Source of the DNA: Parus major
Lineage: Eukaryota; Chordata; Aves; Passeriformes; Paridae
Direction: 5' to 3'
DNA: 64,000 bases
Assembly: GCF_001522545.3 (NCBI RefSeq)
Contig: NC_031769.1
Location: forward strand, 15,660,577 to 15,724,576
Positions 14,401 to 27,559 of the stretch are shown here, piece after piece. Under the pieces are notes generated by a model. That model made no database searches, was not told the DNA's origin, and saw nothing but the letters and a program-made list of their open reading frames with translations. The stretch's first letter is position 1. Every line of letters begins with the position of its first letter. The position numbers and the translations under genes are program-made.

Positions 14401-14872
14401 CATTGGCATTGATACAAGAAAATAATATTGTCATCCTTTGTCTTAGCTGTCAGACTAAATGTAGGAAACAGGAGACACTTTGAGAGCCTAAAGTGTCTGT
14501 TGCTGTGTTAGATGCCCTAAGGTGTGCAAGGCATCCATCTGGCCACTCTGATACAACTGATAAGTGAGACTTGCACCCTTCTAAAGTGACAGCTTGAGAC
14601 TTTTATACCCTGCGGTATGAAAAATGAAAAATGATAGATACCTTTATTTAGGCATTGCATTTCTGCCTGTGTGCTGATATGTAAAACAGTCTAACTCTCA
14701 TATGTCAATCAAAAGAGCTCCAAGTTCCAAATTAGCCATATTTCTTGGTGAAGGCAACACAGCAATAGCTGCAGTTTTGAATAAATATGTCGTACCAATC
14801 TGTTTTTTAAACATTTTCATATAAATACTTATTGAATATTTAAAAACTACGTTTCTTTTGATTCTTATTTAG

Positions 14873-15061
14873 AATTCCGGGGAAATGGTTCGATCATTTG
14901 TTGGCGGCTTGGAACTGATAGTCAATTTGTTAAAATCAAAGGATAAAGAAGTTTTAACAAGTGTATGTGCAGCCATTGCAAATATAGCTAAAGATCAAGA
15001 AAACTTAGCTGTTATGACAGATCATGGAGTTGTCCCTCTGTTGTCCAAGCTAGCAAACACA
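14873..15061 (+). CDS. ARMC4: ARMC4/ODAD2 internal coding exon (armadillo repeat)
   Basis: A 189-bp exon, exactly 63 codons, phase 0 at both ends: acceptor TTTAG at 14868-14872, donor GTAAGT at 15062. The peptide starts [20 protein letters not shown], then has a [19 protein letters not shown] segment and [14 protein letters not shown]. This is one full armadillo repeat followed by the first helices of the next. The asparagine-rich helix turn (AAIANIA...ENLAV) and the GVVPLL motif are typical of the fold. It is highly similar to known vertebrate ARMC4 and joins in frame with the exons on either side. No stops or frameshifts. The ATG at 14885 is an internal methionine, not a start. Confidence 0.95.
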
Positions 15062-15648
15062 GTAAGTAACATTTAAACATGTCATAAAAAGCACTGGAAT
15101 TTCTTACATCAGACTGCATTATGCCCATCTAAAAGGTTGTGACAGGAGCAGTAGATTTTGCAGCAGTTACAAGGAAGAGCTGTAGAATCATTCCTCTATG
15201 GGACATACATTAGACATCAAAACAGTCTGTGTCTGCTACTAAAATTGGTTTGGAAGATGAGCTTCATTTTAATAGTTACTGTTGCAGAATATTGTTTTTG
15301 TGAGGTGCAGCTGCCGTCTGAAAAAGGCACAAAGGGTTGAGAAAATAATAAATCTGAACATGCAGAAAAATCTCACTGATGGGGCTATATTTTACATTTT
15401 AATGCTATCTTATCTAATTTCCAGTCAGTCTAAAAGTACCTTTGAAATAATATAAAAATTCACAGCACTTGCTATAAAAAGAATATTAAGGGACTTTAAT
15501 AGCTCTATGCCTTACAGCTCTCTCCAGTTTTAATTGTACTGCAATTAAATTGGGATGCCTTAAAGATGTGTGGGAATACGATTCTGCTTTCTGATGAATT
15601 TTTGTTGTGTGTGTTGACTTTAATTTGTTATGTTTCTACTTTCTTTAG
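15062..15648 (+). other. ARMC4: ARMC4 short intron, 587 bp
   Basis: A GTAAGT donor at 15062 and an acceptor at 15647-15648 preceded by a T-rich tract (TTTCTACTTTCTTTAG). Nothing else of note: AT-rich, no repeat seen. Confidence 0.9.
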
Positions 15649-15870
15649 AACAATAACAAGTTAAGACGTCACTTGGCAGAGGCCATTGCCCACTGTTGCA
15701 TGTGGGGCAGCAATAGAGTTGCCTTTGGAGAGACCAAGGCTGTGGCTCCTTTAGCACGTTACTTGAAGGCAAAGGATCCATTAGTTCATAGAGCTACAGC
15801 TCTGGCTTTATATCAACTGTCAGAGGATCCCAACAACTGTGTCATCATGCATGAAAATGGAGTGGTGAAG
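15649..15870 (+). CDS. ARMC4: ARMC4/ODAD2 internal (penultimate) coding exon
   Basis: A 222-bp exon, exactly 74 codons, phase 0 at both ends, with donor GTGAGG at 15871. The peptide starts [20 protein letters not shown], followed by [20 protein letters not shown], then [16 protein letters not shown] and MHENGVVK. This covers the rest of one armadillo repeat and most of another. The CCMWGxNRVAFGE and MHENG segments match vertebrate ARMC4 as I know it. The next exon continues at LLLAMVG, so the split falls inside the hydrophobic third helix of the repeat. If this intron were retained, the frame would run to a stop at 15955-15957, but no nearby polyadenylation signal supports that form. Confidence 0.95.
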
Positions 15871-17807
15871 GTGAGGTGGAAGCTTTTTCTTATTTGGGGT
15901 TCAAACTATTTAAGAGGTTTGGCATGGTCAAAAGAAGAGATACTTAATTTGAAATAGTTCTTGAATACTACTGTGTACCTCAAATTTTCTAAACTTTATA
16001 CTAAAAATGTTTGGTTAATTAGTGAATTAGTAAACGGGATTTTGGTGCCAAAAACATTACAACGAGGTGGATTTGGGGAATGGAAGTATGACGTGGACAT
16101 TCACCTTTAGAGTACTTCACTCTGACATAGGCTGGTAGTGACATGACATCAGCATTTTGTTGTTCTCCAGTGACATTTGCTAAAGAAGTTGGGTTATCTT
16201 AATGGATTATTGCCTAATATGGCAGTAAGTCACCTAGACATTGAATGTAACTGATTTTGGGGACAAATTGGGTTAGAATAATACAAAGGCTTAGTTTACC
16301 TGAAGCTGTTTAGGTGAATTCTTCATTTTATTTTTACTTATAAAATTCTTATGTTAGGAGTTAAGCATAATCAAATTCTGCAAAGATCTTATCCTAGAAC
16401 AAAATTTTCTTTCAAAAAGATTTTTTAGCGAAGTTTTGCGTCACTAGTTGAAGGCAGAAGAGTTACTCCTTTGGCACAGGAGAGATAAGCATTATGGCTT
16501 TAGAGATGGAGATAGCAGGAGTTCTCAATTTTCATAAATTCCCTGAAAGATTCACTATATGCAGACCTTTCATTTTACTTGATATTCAGGTAAATGAATT
16601 TACAGTAAGAGTTGACTTATAATGCAATGTTATTATTACTGTTGATTTTCTGCCTGGATTTATGATAGTGTAATTCATTGTGAGTCGTTTCGGTTCTGGC
16701 ACAGGTAATGGTCCTGAATTATCATGCATTTATCTGTAGTTGGCTTAAAGCATCCACTCGTCAAAAATAATAAAATATTCAGTTTAAGGGCCAGTACTTG
16801 AACTTGCTCAAATCTAAGCTACCCTTTCAACACTGAAGAGTAACACCTTCCTTTCACAGTCGTATTATATTGGCTATACAGCAAAGAGGAATATATGGTG
16901 TACTATAGCATTAGCACTTGATTTTTTTAATCTTGCTTCTCTCTCTGTTCAACTGGCACAATCCATTTTCTGATCTGTCATCTGTTTTCTTTCATTTTAT
17001 TATGAAGATTTCAGGTTTTATAAGTTGTAGCACACTGATTCTGAGATGGACTTTTAGAATAATTCCACCTCACTCTAGGTTCACCTTTATTTTTCAGTCC
17101 TAGTTCAAGTGTTTGGACTAATAAAAAATATTAATTTGTACTTCCAGATAAATAGGGATGTACAGAAAAATATAACAGGTTTTAATGTTTTTTATTATTC
17201 ACAATGTTCTGGATTTTCCAGATGTGCTAGTCCAAGTGCTTTTGTTCTGTGTTGCTAGAGCTGAGCCAATCCTGAAGCAAATCAGCACATGCACCATGAC
17301 AGCTCAGGACACAGATGACCAATCCACCAACACTTAAGAGCTTGACTTCCTTGTTGGAATTGCCATCAAGAACCAATTACTGGAGTTTCAGAAAGCCTGG
17401 AGAGGCATTCCCAGATGGCAGGGAGAGTGGGTGGAGATTTAATAGTGCAATCACAAGAGTCAGAACAGGGCTGAGTCTCGCCTGGCCTATTGAGTTGGTC
17501 TGCCTAACACAGGCAAGACAATATTTGCAGCACTCTGCTCAGTGCTTCACAGTAATGACAGAATGCCTGGCTGTTTTCATTCTTCTAGTCTTTCCAGTGA
17601 GTAGCTGACTGAAAACATACTTCGTATTTCTATAGAGGTTGTTATATATAGGTTATTCCAGGACCAATCATATTTTTTCTAAGAAACTTGTTTGGATTTG
17701 TTTGATATTTTTTTCATGTTTTACCAGATACCTGGTGTTTCAGTGATCATGAACAGTTGGATTAATGTCACAGCCTCTGTAGTTGTGACTACAACCCAGG
17801 TGTTCTT

Positions 17808-17827
17808 CAGCACATGTTCATGTGCTG
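17808..17827. repeat. Small inverted repeat (8-bp stem, 4-nt loop)
   Basis: CAGCACAT, a GTTC loop, then ATGTGCTG: a perfect 8-bp stem. At this size it may be chance in a 64-kb window. No flanking feature gives it meaning. Confidence 0.6.
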
Positions 17828-19358
17828 TGTTCACATACAAAGAATGTGTGATGCTTCAGGGAAACATTTAGCCTGTGTGAATGACACAGTTGCTGAGTGC
17901 TTTAACAGTTGGTCCGAGACTTTCTCAAAGCATTAGACTTTCTGACCATTCCCTATTCAATGTGTGTATACATGATTTTGTCCAGGAAACCAGTAATAAA
18001 ATTATAAACAGAAAGTAATTTCAATCAGTTTGTTGTATTTCATATTTTGCTACCATTTCAAATATTATTTATGAATCACAAAGCAACAGTTGTGACAGAA
18101 CCAGTGTTGGAAGTTTTCACCTATTTGTAACTGCACCCAAAATACATTCAATTTTCTCAAGTGAGTCTGTATGATAAAAATCTTGGGAAGTCACTGGTGT
18201 ATGTCAGCTGCCTTGTGAAATTCTGAGGAGACAAATGGGGATTTTGGAGGAAGTTTAGAAAAGCAGTTTTTCTTTTATGTTCAGTTCCACAATCAATGTT
18301 CATATGACCAGGAATGGAACAATGGTTATGACCTGTGACAGATGAATAAATGCTTTCTACTACCAAACACCAGAACATATTTCCTCTTTCTCAAGTAAAA
18401 ATTCATGGCTGTGCTGGAAAATAGATTTTCATTCTCAAAGATCCAGTAATGACATGTGGAGCACTAGACAGACGCAGAAATTGATAGACATTAAGAGTAA
18501 GGAACAGGTATCAATTTGAATCCAAGATTGCATCCAGAAAGCAAGGGAGAAGAGAAATCCAGTGAGGGTTTGGCAGTTTACAGCTGAGATAAGCAGGAAT
18601 ATCAGGCAGCATTCTTTATACTTGGAGTCTGTCACCATTATAGAGAAGAGGAATAGGAAAATTCACAGGCAACTGAAAGCAGCACCAAGACATCACCACA
18701 TTCTTCATGGAAAGATTAGAACATTTCCCTTAAAGATATTGCAGAGGAACAAAGATGTCCACTTATATTTACCTGCTGCTGAAACCTTAGAACAATCAAG
18801 CTCATTCATGAAAAAGATGTCTATCTATGAGCTAAAGAGTACAGGTTTGTTATAAGGGATGCCCTTGTAAGACAAATTGTAAAAACACTAGGGAGGAAAT
18901 GGGAGACTGAGGAAATGCAGTAACTTTAGTAATGAAAAGATGAGTGTAAACATGTTTTAAAGGAAGAAGTAAAGTCATCAGAAGATGCTAAAGAATATTT
19001 AAATCATTATCCTACAGACCATGTCAAGATAATACAATGCTACATTGTGCAACAGTCACTCTTTTTTCTTGGTTATATTGGCAATCTGTAGATTTGGATT
19101 GTGTCTGAAGTGAGTTAGTGAGGATGGTAGTGTGATAGGACAGGCACTCATGAAACCGCTCATAATATACCTTCTAAAAGGCTTCAGAGATTAAGAAATT
19201 CAAAGTATATACAAGTGAAAAATATGTAGCTGATTATTCCTGGTCATTCTTCTTTTGCAAATGAAGGAAGATGAAAGAATCTCTTACGGAAGTTAATTTG
19301 TGCTGTTGCAGAAGTTAATTTCTGATTTTGTAAGTGATAGAAAGGATTTGTTTTTGTG

Positions 19359-19392
19359 GATGATGATGATATTGATGATGATGATGATGATT
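19359..19392 (+). repeat. (GAT)n microsatellite
   Basis: A run of GAT triplets interrupted once by ATATT in the middle. A simple sequence repeat in the last ARMC4 intron, possibly length-polymorphic. Confidence 0.9.
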
Positions 19393-20544
19393 TCTGTGTA
19401 AAGAAGGCCTAGGAAGTTTTAATGGCCTCATCACCTACAAAGTTGAGGCCAGTCTTTTATTATGAGGCTAATGAGACTCTGAAGAGTCTCTGAGGAAATT
19501 ATTAAAGTAATGAAAAAAGTAAGAACAAGAGAAAATAAGCAGCTAAAGTCAGGCTGTGGAAGAATAAAAATTAATCAAATTAGTAATTCATCTTAACTTT
19601 AAATGTTTACACTGTGCACATGCCAAACTGAAATAGTCATTCCAATTCTTATAATAGCCAAGGAAGGAGAATAGTTTTTTACTGTTTCATCTCTTTTAAT
19701 TTGGACATTTATGCAAAGATAAGGTATCTTGATTTCTATTGGCAATATTTTCTGGTCTTCTTTGGCTTTAATGACAGTGCAGGTTCAAAGGTCAGATCTG
19801 CACATCTGTGCTGTAGGTATCTATGTTTAATGGGGTGAATCCCATCCAAGGCAGTGGAGAATTTTTAAAAATGAGAATACAGTCCCTTTCATTATTAGAT
19901 AGGAATGACAGAATTCTGAATAATAGTGCAATAAGAAAGACCTATTAAAAATATTAATTTTTCTTTTCCTAGAATACAGATGAGTTGAATTTATATGCTA
20001 TGATGGTGATGAAACTCAATCTGCCCAGCCATAACTGAAGCACATTTTGAGTATGATCTAATAATGCCAGATGTTTTAAATTAGTGGATCTAACTAACTT
20101 GAATCCAAGGATTTTGAAAGAGATCTTTGGAGTATTAAGGATGGATTCTTTTCATCTAACTTTGGCCACTTTTAGGTATGGAGTTTAAAGTAGTCTAAAC
20201 TAAGACACCTTCTGTAGGCAATGGAAAGAGAGAGACACCTGCAGACTCATTCTAGCTGAAAATAGATGCCCAAGATATCTGCAAGGAATAGACTCATGAA
20301 AGTGCCTAATTTTCTCCACTGAATGTAGTAAAGACCTAGGTGACTAGCTCAGACTAAACAGCTAGCTTTCAGACAGCTGAATTTAAATTAATATCCTCCT
20401 GGATGTTGATTTTCAATAAGCTTGTGGTACAGGGGAAGTTGCAGGGCTGGAAGAGAGGTAATATGCCAATATTTAAAAAGCCCAAATAAGATTATAGTCT
20501 GGTAAACTGGACAGTAATCTCAAATTGCATAGTTGTAGGTCCAT

Positions 20545-21215
20545 ACGTTTTAATACTGGAAGGATCATTTTAATGACCGAGTCTGACTGGTTTACTCATG
20601 CAAACCAGAGACATTGCTTCATTTTTTTCTGTTTGGAATAGAGTATATCTTTTAGAAAAACACTGACTCTTTACTTAAAAAATTCCAGCGATGGAAAATC
20701 CACCAGAGACATCATAACTTGTTCCAGTAGTTAAATACCTTCCCCATAAAAACATTTTCACCTTATTTGTAGCCTAAGGTTTGTCTAGCTTTATCTTATG
20801 CAGTTACTTTTGCTTGGTAAACTGACAAGCCCTACATAACTTCTGTTCTCATATACATTCTTCTTGAGAAAATTTAATTGCTTGCCTGATTGTCATGTTT
20901 TTAATTAGGTAGACAAGTGTAATCGCTGATGGGATTTCTATATTTTTAATTCTTTAATTATATTTGTGTGTCAGCTCTGATTTTTTTTATTTTTGGACTG
21001 AATTGCAACATACTTCAGAACAGAATTCAGTATTCCAGTAATATCTGTATGAATACTTAAATCAGGTAAAATAACTTCCTTGTTTCTGTGTAAACTCTAT
21101 TTGAACATCAGAGATTTTCATTATTCTGTTTGACCACAGTATTGCACTCAAAGTTCATATTTGGCCAGTTTTCTACTGTGATTTTCATGTCTTTTTGGAA
21201 ACAGATCCCCGGGTT
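20545..21215 (-). mobile_element. Ancient CR1-type LINE copy, antisense
   Basis: Read on the + strand, this matches in order the antisense 3' region of amniote CR1 LINEs: GGAAGGATCATTTTAATGA near 20560; AATTCCAGCGATGGAAAATC with CCACCAGAGACATC near 20680; TTGTTCCAGTAGTTAAATAC with a CACCTTATTTGTAGCCTAAG segment near 20720-20780; TGGACTGAATTGCAACATAC and AGAATTCAGTATTCCAGTAA near 20995-21040; and CAGTATTGCACTCAAAGTTC near 21137. The collinear order over about 650 bp makes chance unlikely. The element is strongly diverged with no open frame, so it is an old, inactive 5'-truncated insertion. Edges are approximate. The identification rests on remembered family phrasing, not an alignment. Confidence 0.7.
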
Positions 21216-22891
21216 AAACCTTTGCATGCTATAATGTTGGCCTTCATGCAAAGGAGTTAAAATTTAAATCTTGTGAAATAAGCTGATTTTTTTTTTCCAG
21301 GTGATTAAATCAGATTTTCATTTTATGTCAGAACGCTTTATAAATGTCAGATGACTTAGCTCTCATTTTTGTATCAATAATTCACAGTTCAAAAGCAACC
21401 ACAAAATGTGTTCAAGCATTTTATTGTTTTAGAGAGGAAAATATTCAGAGACCAACACAGTTACTCGTCTTGTAATGCCTTTAAAACAAAATAATTCCTT
21501 TCCGCAGTAGGGGATTGCAGCTCTGGCAGAGATAAGATTCATTAGAAAACTGAAGGATTTTACTGGCTGAGAAAGTGGTAAATACTTTTGAATTATAGAG
21601 ACTCAAGTGTATTAAGGTCTGTGAGAAGAAGACCAGTGCCTTTCACTGTAAAGGGTAAAGCTAAAAAATGCCTGTTTTGCCTGCCAATGAAATTATACTT
21701 CTGCAGGTACACAGTCAGATGGTACATAAATATCCTAAAACATTTAAGGAGATCTTCCCACTGAGGTGATTTCCAGTATCTCATACAAGGATCCCTTGAT
21801 GTTTTGACTTGAAATTTCTGCTTGAATTCTGAACTAATTATCTAATAGTAAAGTTGATAATTTTTCTATTTATGCATTTTTTTCTGTGTACTGTGATGAA
21901 GCTTAAAGGCATTGATCACAGATAAGAGGTTCACTTTGCTAGGGAATGATGTGTACCTGCATGAGAAGAAGATGACTCCAGAAAAACTTTCAATGTAAAT
22001 GTAACACACAATGAAGTGGAGGTGAACAAACAGATAGGACTGGAGTGCTAGAAAAAATGTAAAATATTTTTATGTTCATATTTGATAGTTTAAGCAAACC
22101 AGGATACATTTTTTTTTACTGCTAATTCACAGCTGCAATTCAATCATCTTAAGTAAAATGTAAATATTTTTTTATTTTATAGTTAAAAACTGACTGCAAG
22201 CTTTTTGTAAAAATCTAGAACCACTGGAGAGTAGCCAGTCACCCAGACTTTGAGGCACTTGCACCATATGGGAACCATAACTGGTGCTGCTGGCAGGTTT
22301 TTGCATGTGTGTGCCTGTGCTGAAGGCTACATGAAGTCAAAGTAAATTAGTCTCTCTTGAGCTTTGCATTGTTCTGAGCAGCTTTTATTTTCCAAATTCA
22401 TTTAAAGATATTTTTCTATGCTGCGCTATGAAAAAGTCAATTTTTTCCTATTCTTGTTCCATTGTACATAGAGAACTAATTATTTTTGGGCTAGAGGAAC
22501 CATTAACCTAATGATTAAACTACAAACATGAATTGCAGATGATCAGAGTTTTTATTCATGTTCTGATATTTTTTTATTATTAAAAGTGTCTATCCAACCT
22601 ACCCATGCATAGAACTGATCTTTAGCCTTACTCTGTGGTCTGGTTTATGCTATTATTTGCCCATGGAAGTGCTCTGTTTTCTTATATTACAAAATACTAA
22701 TGGATGCCTTCTGGAATATCAGTTGTAGTAGATTATGTCACCAGGAATGCTGAAAATAAATTTTAACTGCTTGGTACAATAAAGTGGGCAAAGAAGACCC
22801 TCATTCCCTAAGAATGGGATTTGATTTGTATAATCTTGCCTTTTAATAGTTTTTTTAAATTAGTCTTTTCATCAGGGTACAAGGGATGCAT

Positions 22892-22916
22892 GGGAGGGGA
22901 GGTAGGGGAGGTAGGG
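22892..22916 (+). other. G-quadruplex-capable motif
   Basis: Four runs of three or more G (GGG, GGGG, GGGG, GGG) are separated by loops of A, AGGTA and AGGTA, followed by more G-rich sequence and then a GGTT repeat (about 22940-22957). It fits the usual quadruplex pattern on the + (transcribed RNA) strand of the ARMC4 intron. Folding is inferred. Confidence 0.6.
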
Positions 22917-24039
22917 AGAAGGTGGGTGCCCAGGTTGGGCTTGTTGGTTGGTTGGTTTTGGTTTATTTGGCAAAGAAGCCATAACAGCTATAATGTATCT
23001 TCTGAATCCTGGGTGCAGTTAATAGGAGGCATTCATGGTTTTTGAGCTCAGTTCTTAGCAGCAGAAAGGTTAGGCTCTTCTATTCCCTTGTAATATTCCA
23101 GGATATAAAACCATCTTGTTTAACCACAAGTTCTGAAAGTTATTGTGAAATGTAGATTACATATTTGGAAGGTTTTTTTTATAATGACTGTGTTAAAAAA
23201 TACAACTTCTGTAATTTATTGTGCAGAGCTTCCAGAAAACTGGTCATTGTTTGCTAAAGTCATAAATCCTTACAAGAAGATTTGGCTAACCATTTTATGT
23301 GCAAAGACTTTCATAAGACCATCTTTGTGAAATAAATAGATGGAATTAGAAAACATGGAAGACAATTACTAGTAATTTCTATTGAAAACATTCTAAACCC
23401 AACCTTTTATCACATAACTATATTTATCTGGAGCATAGAAAATGAAATGCAAAAGCTCTGGCACCCACTTGTTTAGGAGTATTTGGCAACAGGTTTGATT
23501 GTTCTCTTGTAGGGGCCTTTGGTGAGAACATTAAATACACAATATGGAGTTTTACATTATAAAGCAGGGTTTAATATATCTTCATAAATTAATGAAAAAT
23601 ATTTCATGTAATATCTATGCAATAGTGCTATTAGTGTATAATAGTATTTATTTTCAATTTACATATTTTTGTTGTAATTTTAAGTTTAGAAAAAGCCCCT
23701 TTGTAAGTGTAACTGTAACGGTTTGCTCTGTTCAGGCTCCACAGTTCGGGCTGGAGATACGGCGTGTCTGGCACATGCTCCAAGCTGATGCCTGTTGCTT
23801 TTTATAACAGTTGTTACAGTTCTTGGACATCAAGAAAGAGGGCACTAGATTCCAAAAATTCTGCATGTCTGTTTTCTACAGAAAATAGGCCAAATCCCTT
23901 CACCCACAAATGTATTGATCACATCACATTTACATTTTGGATATAAGAGATTCCATAAACTAAGTCACATACTAGCATATTTTATTCCATTTCAGAAGGA
24001 TTAATGCAAATTTACAGTGTTACACCAGTTTCCATTGTG

Positions 24040-24680
24040 TTAGCAACTGCCAGGTTACTTTAAACATTTTGCTTACAGTTTCAGTTCCAGGAAGCAGGAG
24101 CCAGTAGCTGTTCCACCTTCATAATAAGCAAAATGTCACCATTCATAAAGTAAGAGTACTTTTATGTAAAACATTTTGCTTTTCACCATTGACAAAGGTA
24201 ATGAAGTTTGGCTTTAGTATAGATTAAGCCTCAGACTTTAGATTACTTTTTTCAAAATTTCACATTACTGAAGTTTATGATATGTAGCAAGTGTTCTGTT
24301 AAAATCTGGCTGATTGTGGATGGGAAAAAACAGCAGCCTAAGGGAGATCAGCTTATTTTTGCCCAAACTCTGTGCTTCAGGAGATCTCTAATTTTGTAAC
24401 ATTTGGATAACAAACCTAGAGGCTGGCATTAAAGCTCCTCTTGGCACATTTTAAACATCTTTTAGTCTTATAAAAAGAAGCTTGTCCCACTAAGCTGTAC
24501 GTTTGTTGGAGCTGTTCAACAGTAGCTGTGCCCTGCAGCTCTTTTAGTGATAAATGAGCCATTTCAAATAAGGGCAATTGCAGCCAACTGTGCAGAAGGA
24601 ATCATTAAAAAAAATTTAAATAGACATTTTTGAAGCTTAAAAATGCACAAACAAAGTATGTTAAATCAGAATATATACTG
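24040..24680. promoter_or_regulatory. Candidate conserved non-coding element in ARMC4 intron
   Basis: A non-repetitive block of balanced composition, with mixed AT-rich homeobox-type words and little simple sequence. It includes GGGCAATTGCAGCCAACTG at about 24572-24590 and a TTTAAATAGACATTTTTGAA stretch. It looks unlike the decayed AT-rich intron around it. This is pattern impression only: conservation cannot be seen from one sequence. Confidence 0.25.
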
Positions 24681-27559
24681 CTCCTTTTAATGGAAAAGAT
24701 TGCTACTGGCTAAGTCTGCCAGCTTCAATAGGTGTGCCAAAAAGCCGAGGAATCTGGCAGAATCCACAGATAGCAGTTCCATCTTTCATCTATATTTCTT
24801 TTCTGTATTTATCTTGCTTTAGAAAATGCAGAGAATGTCTTTTCCTTCTGACTTGGCACTATTTCCAAACCACAGAAATACACAGAGCAGCTTCTTGCAA
24901 TTGTTTAGCTCCCTGCACCAGTCTTATCCTTGTGACTGTGTGAATCATTTCTTTCTAATTTGGCAATAATAAGAAAGAAGAACATTAAAATATTTTTATG
25001 TTTATGCAATAGTATCTTAGCTGAACTGTCAGATATAAAATTAGTTTTCTTAATTAAGAGACACTGCGTTTAATGTGTAAGTACAGAATTCCAGGTAATT
25101 ATTTTTGACATTTAGCTGATCAAAAATTGTTTCCTTGTATGTAAGGAGCTATTCAAAGAATCTGAACATAAGAAATACCAAGAACAAAGTTCTTCCTGTA
25201 GAATCAATCATTCAGTTCAGTTTGGCTTCCAGCCCTACTCATTGTAATCTCTCTTATGTTGCCGTTGCAAAGAGCGCTCTCTGGTATCCTTCAAGTGGTA
25301 GGGCACAACTTACTGATATCACTTTCAAGGTAAAGATGCTAAGGAAAAGCCCATTTGCAGTGTGTGGATTATGGGATGGGCTCTAGTGTTAATGTTCCTG
25401 GTCAGTGTTCTGTTCTTTGGCATTAAATCTAAAGAAAAGACTGCCAGGCAGCACGAGCCTGATGAGAATTCTGTCCTGACTTGAGTGAGGGCAGGGACAG
25501 GATATGAATTGCTGATGCAGTTATGCTCATTTTACAATCAATTGCATATGAAAGCTAAAATGTATCTTCTCAACTATGAGTGAGAGTTCATTTGATTTAA
25601 TTTTATTGAAAATTTTATTTTAATTAATTTTGCTTTTATCTCCAAGGGTAATTTGTGGCTGTATTTATCAGCTGCTAGTCAGTGCAAAATGTCTTGCCAT
25701 GATTTATGATAATTCTTGATCTCTGGAAGCTTTGAAGAAAAAAAATGTAATGTTAAAGTGAGAGAATATTAGCTAGTAACATTTTTTAATTATCAAAAGA
25801 GTCTGATACACTGCAAATTACATGTTACCTTTGGATTAAGGGAAACGGTAAAGCTAGAGAGGTGCCTTTAGGCTGATTCTAGTGTACTCATTGAATTTGT
25901 GTTGAAGGTATAGATAAAAATAAAAAAACTTTTCCATGACATAGGACTGAGAAAGTAGTGACTCATAAAGGTGCTTCCATACTGCTGTGCAGGCATGACA
26001 GTCCCAAATACTAGGATAAGATACATAATTAGGGCTCTGTGGAAATAGAGAAAAGTTTAAAATATCAAGAAGGTCTTTGGAACACCTGAAATCAAAATTA
26101 CCCCTCTGAAAGGTCCTGTCCTTCACCACTTCTGGTCTACTATCAACCCTGACCACAGGCATGTGGGATGAATCCAGGTTAATTTGCTTTTTGTATCTCT
26201 TATATTGTATCTGTGAAACAGAACATTAATTAGACTGGGTTATCTCCTTCTCAGAATTCCAGAGAGACATAATTGCTGGACTCCATAGGCATTGTAGGAT
26301 AAGGGAGTGTGTATATATATCGAAAAAAGGTCTGTCATACTTTGGCACTGGATTTGCAGAACATTCATGATATAGAGAATATTTTATTAGTATTTTGATT
26401 CCTAAAGCATTTTGTCTTTCCGTAAATTGATTACTCTATTGGTGTGCAGTAATCCTGTTGCTGTTTGGAAAGGTGGAATTGACCATGCTTGGATTTTAAG
26501 AAAGCGTTGAGCAGCGCTTTTCACCAAAAACTGTTAAAGAAGAGAAGGTGGAGTCCTAGAGAGGATAAATAACTGTTTAAAACTCAGGAATCAAAGTGTA
26601 GAAATTAGGATGAAGTTTTGGAGACAAAGGATCTTGTCATTTAGTATCTCATAAATGAAAGTGGGAAGGGTGGTAAATGGTGAGGTCGCAGACTGCTGAC
26701 AATACAGTTCTCCATGATAAGTACCGACAGAGAAAATGGCAAACTGTAGTTCACAGTGCAGAACCATAGAGGTCAAATCTCCTGTGCAAATACATCACAG
26801 CTCAGTGCAAAGCTTTCCCCTTTCATGGATTTACTGCACTGAACAGTTTTGCACACTGCACATGCAGCAGATACAGAGAGACTGCCAGTAAGTATTGGTT
26901 AGAACTGAAAAGATATCCAGATGTTTGAGTGAGGCAATAAAGTCCTTGCAAACAATTTGGACAGAAAAATTTGCAATGTAAGATAGAGTTAGGGACACCA
27001 TGAAATCCTGACTTTGCTTCTGATTGGTCAGGCTGTTTCTGTTAATCTTTCTGCTCTTGCTCTCATAATCCAAGAATCCTCATAAAATTTGCAGTTACAT
27101 GTAGGTGTTATTTATCCCTGAATTTTTGTTGACATCCTGGAGTGTGGGGGGAGAAACTGATAGTCTGTGTAATTCTTCGGCATCAGAAATGCATATGAGG
27201 GAATTGTATTTTGAGAAACCACTCTTTCACAAAATTTACAATATTCTGCATAAAGATACTTCTTTTCAGAGAAGGATGTTAAATTCCTTAATTGTCATCA
27301 TGAATCAAGCCCATGATGCACTGTTTAAATGAAAAACTAGCCTGTTTGAGTGGGGAGCTGATGAAGTAGAGAGTACATTCCCCATGTGGGAGTAGTACTT
27401 TCTTTTAAATCATCCTCCACATACTGTTTTTATTAAGTGGCAGAATGCCTCAAACATACTCACCCAAGAATGCCCAATTTGGTCAGTAATGTTTTTGTGC
27501 TTGCACTAGTGTTGTGAAATAATGTCTTGGGTAGCTGGTTAGCACCAACCATTTCATCC

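Larger units (their letters stand above)
3861..14872 (+). other. ARMC4: ARMC4 intron, about 11.0 kb
   Basis: The intron runs from a GTAAGG donor at 3861 to an AG acceptor at 14871-14872. It is AT-rich with short homopolymers (A-run near 9291-9304) and a 10-bp tandem repeat at 10611-10643. Two stretches look transposon-derived: about 7770-8460, and about 13910-14400, which resembles old antisense LINE sequence. Open frames in it, such as 8002-8319 on the minus strand, 12786-12995 and 13056-13271, show no protein family I recognise and are probably chance. Confidence 0.8.

Noticed and set aside
15871..15957. ARMC4 isoform with intron retention ending at 15957
   Set aside because: The frame does read through the donor to a stop, but no polyadenylation signal follows closely and the normal donor is strong.
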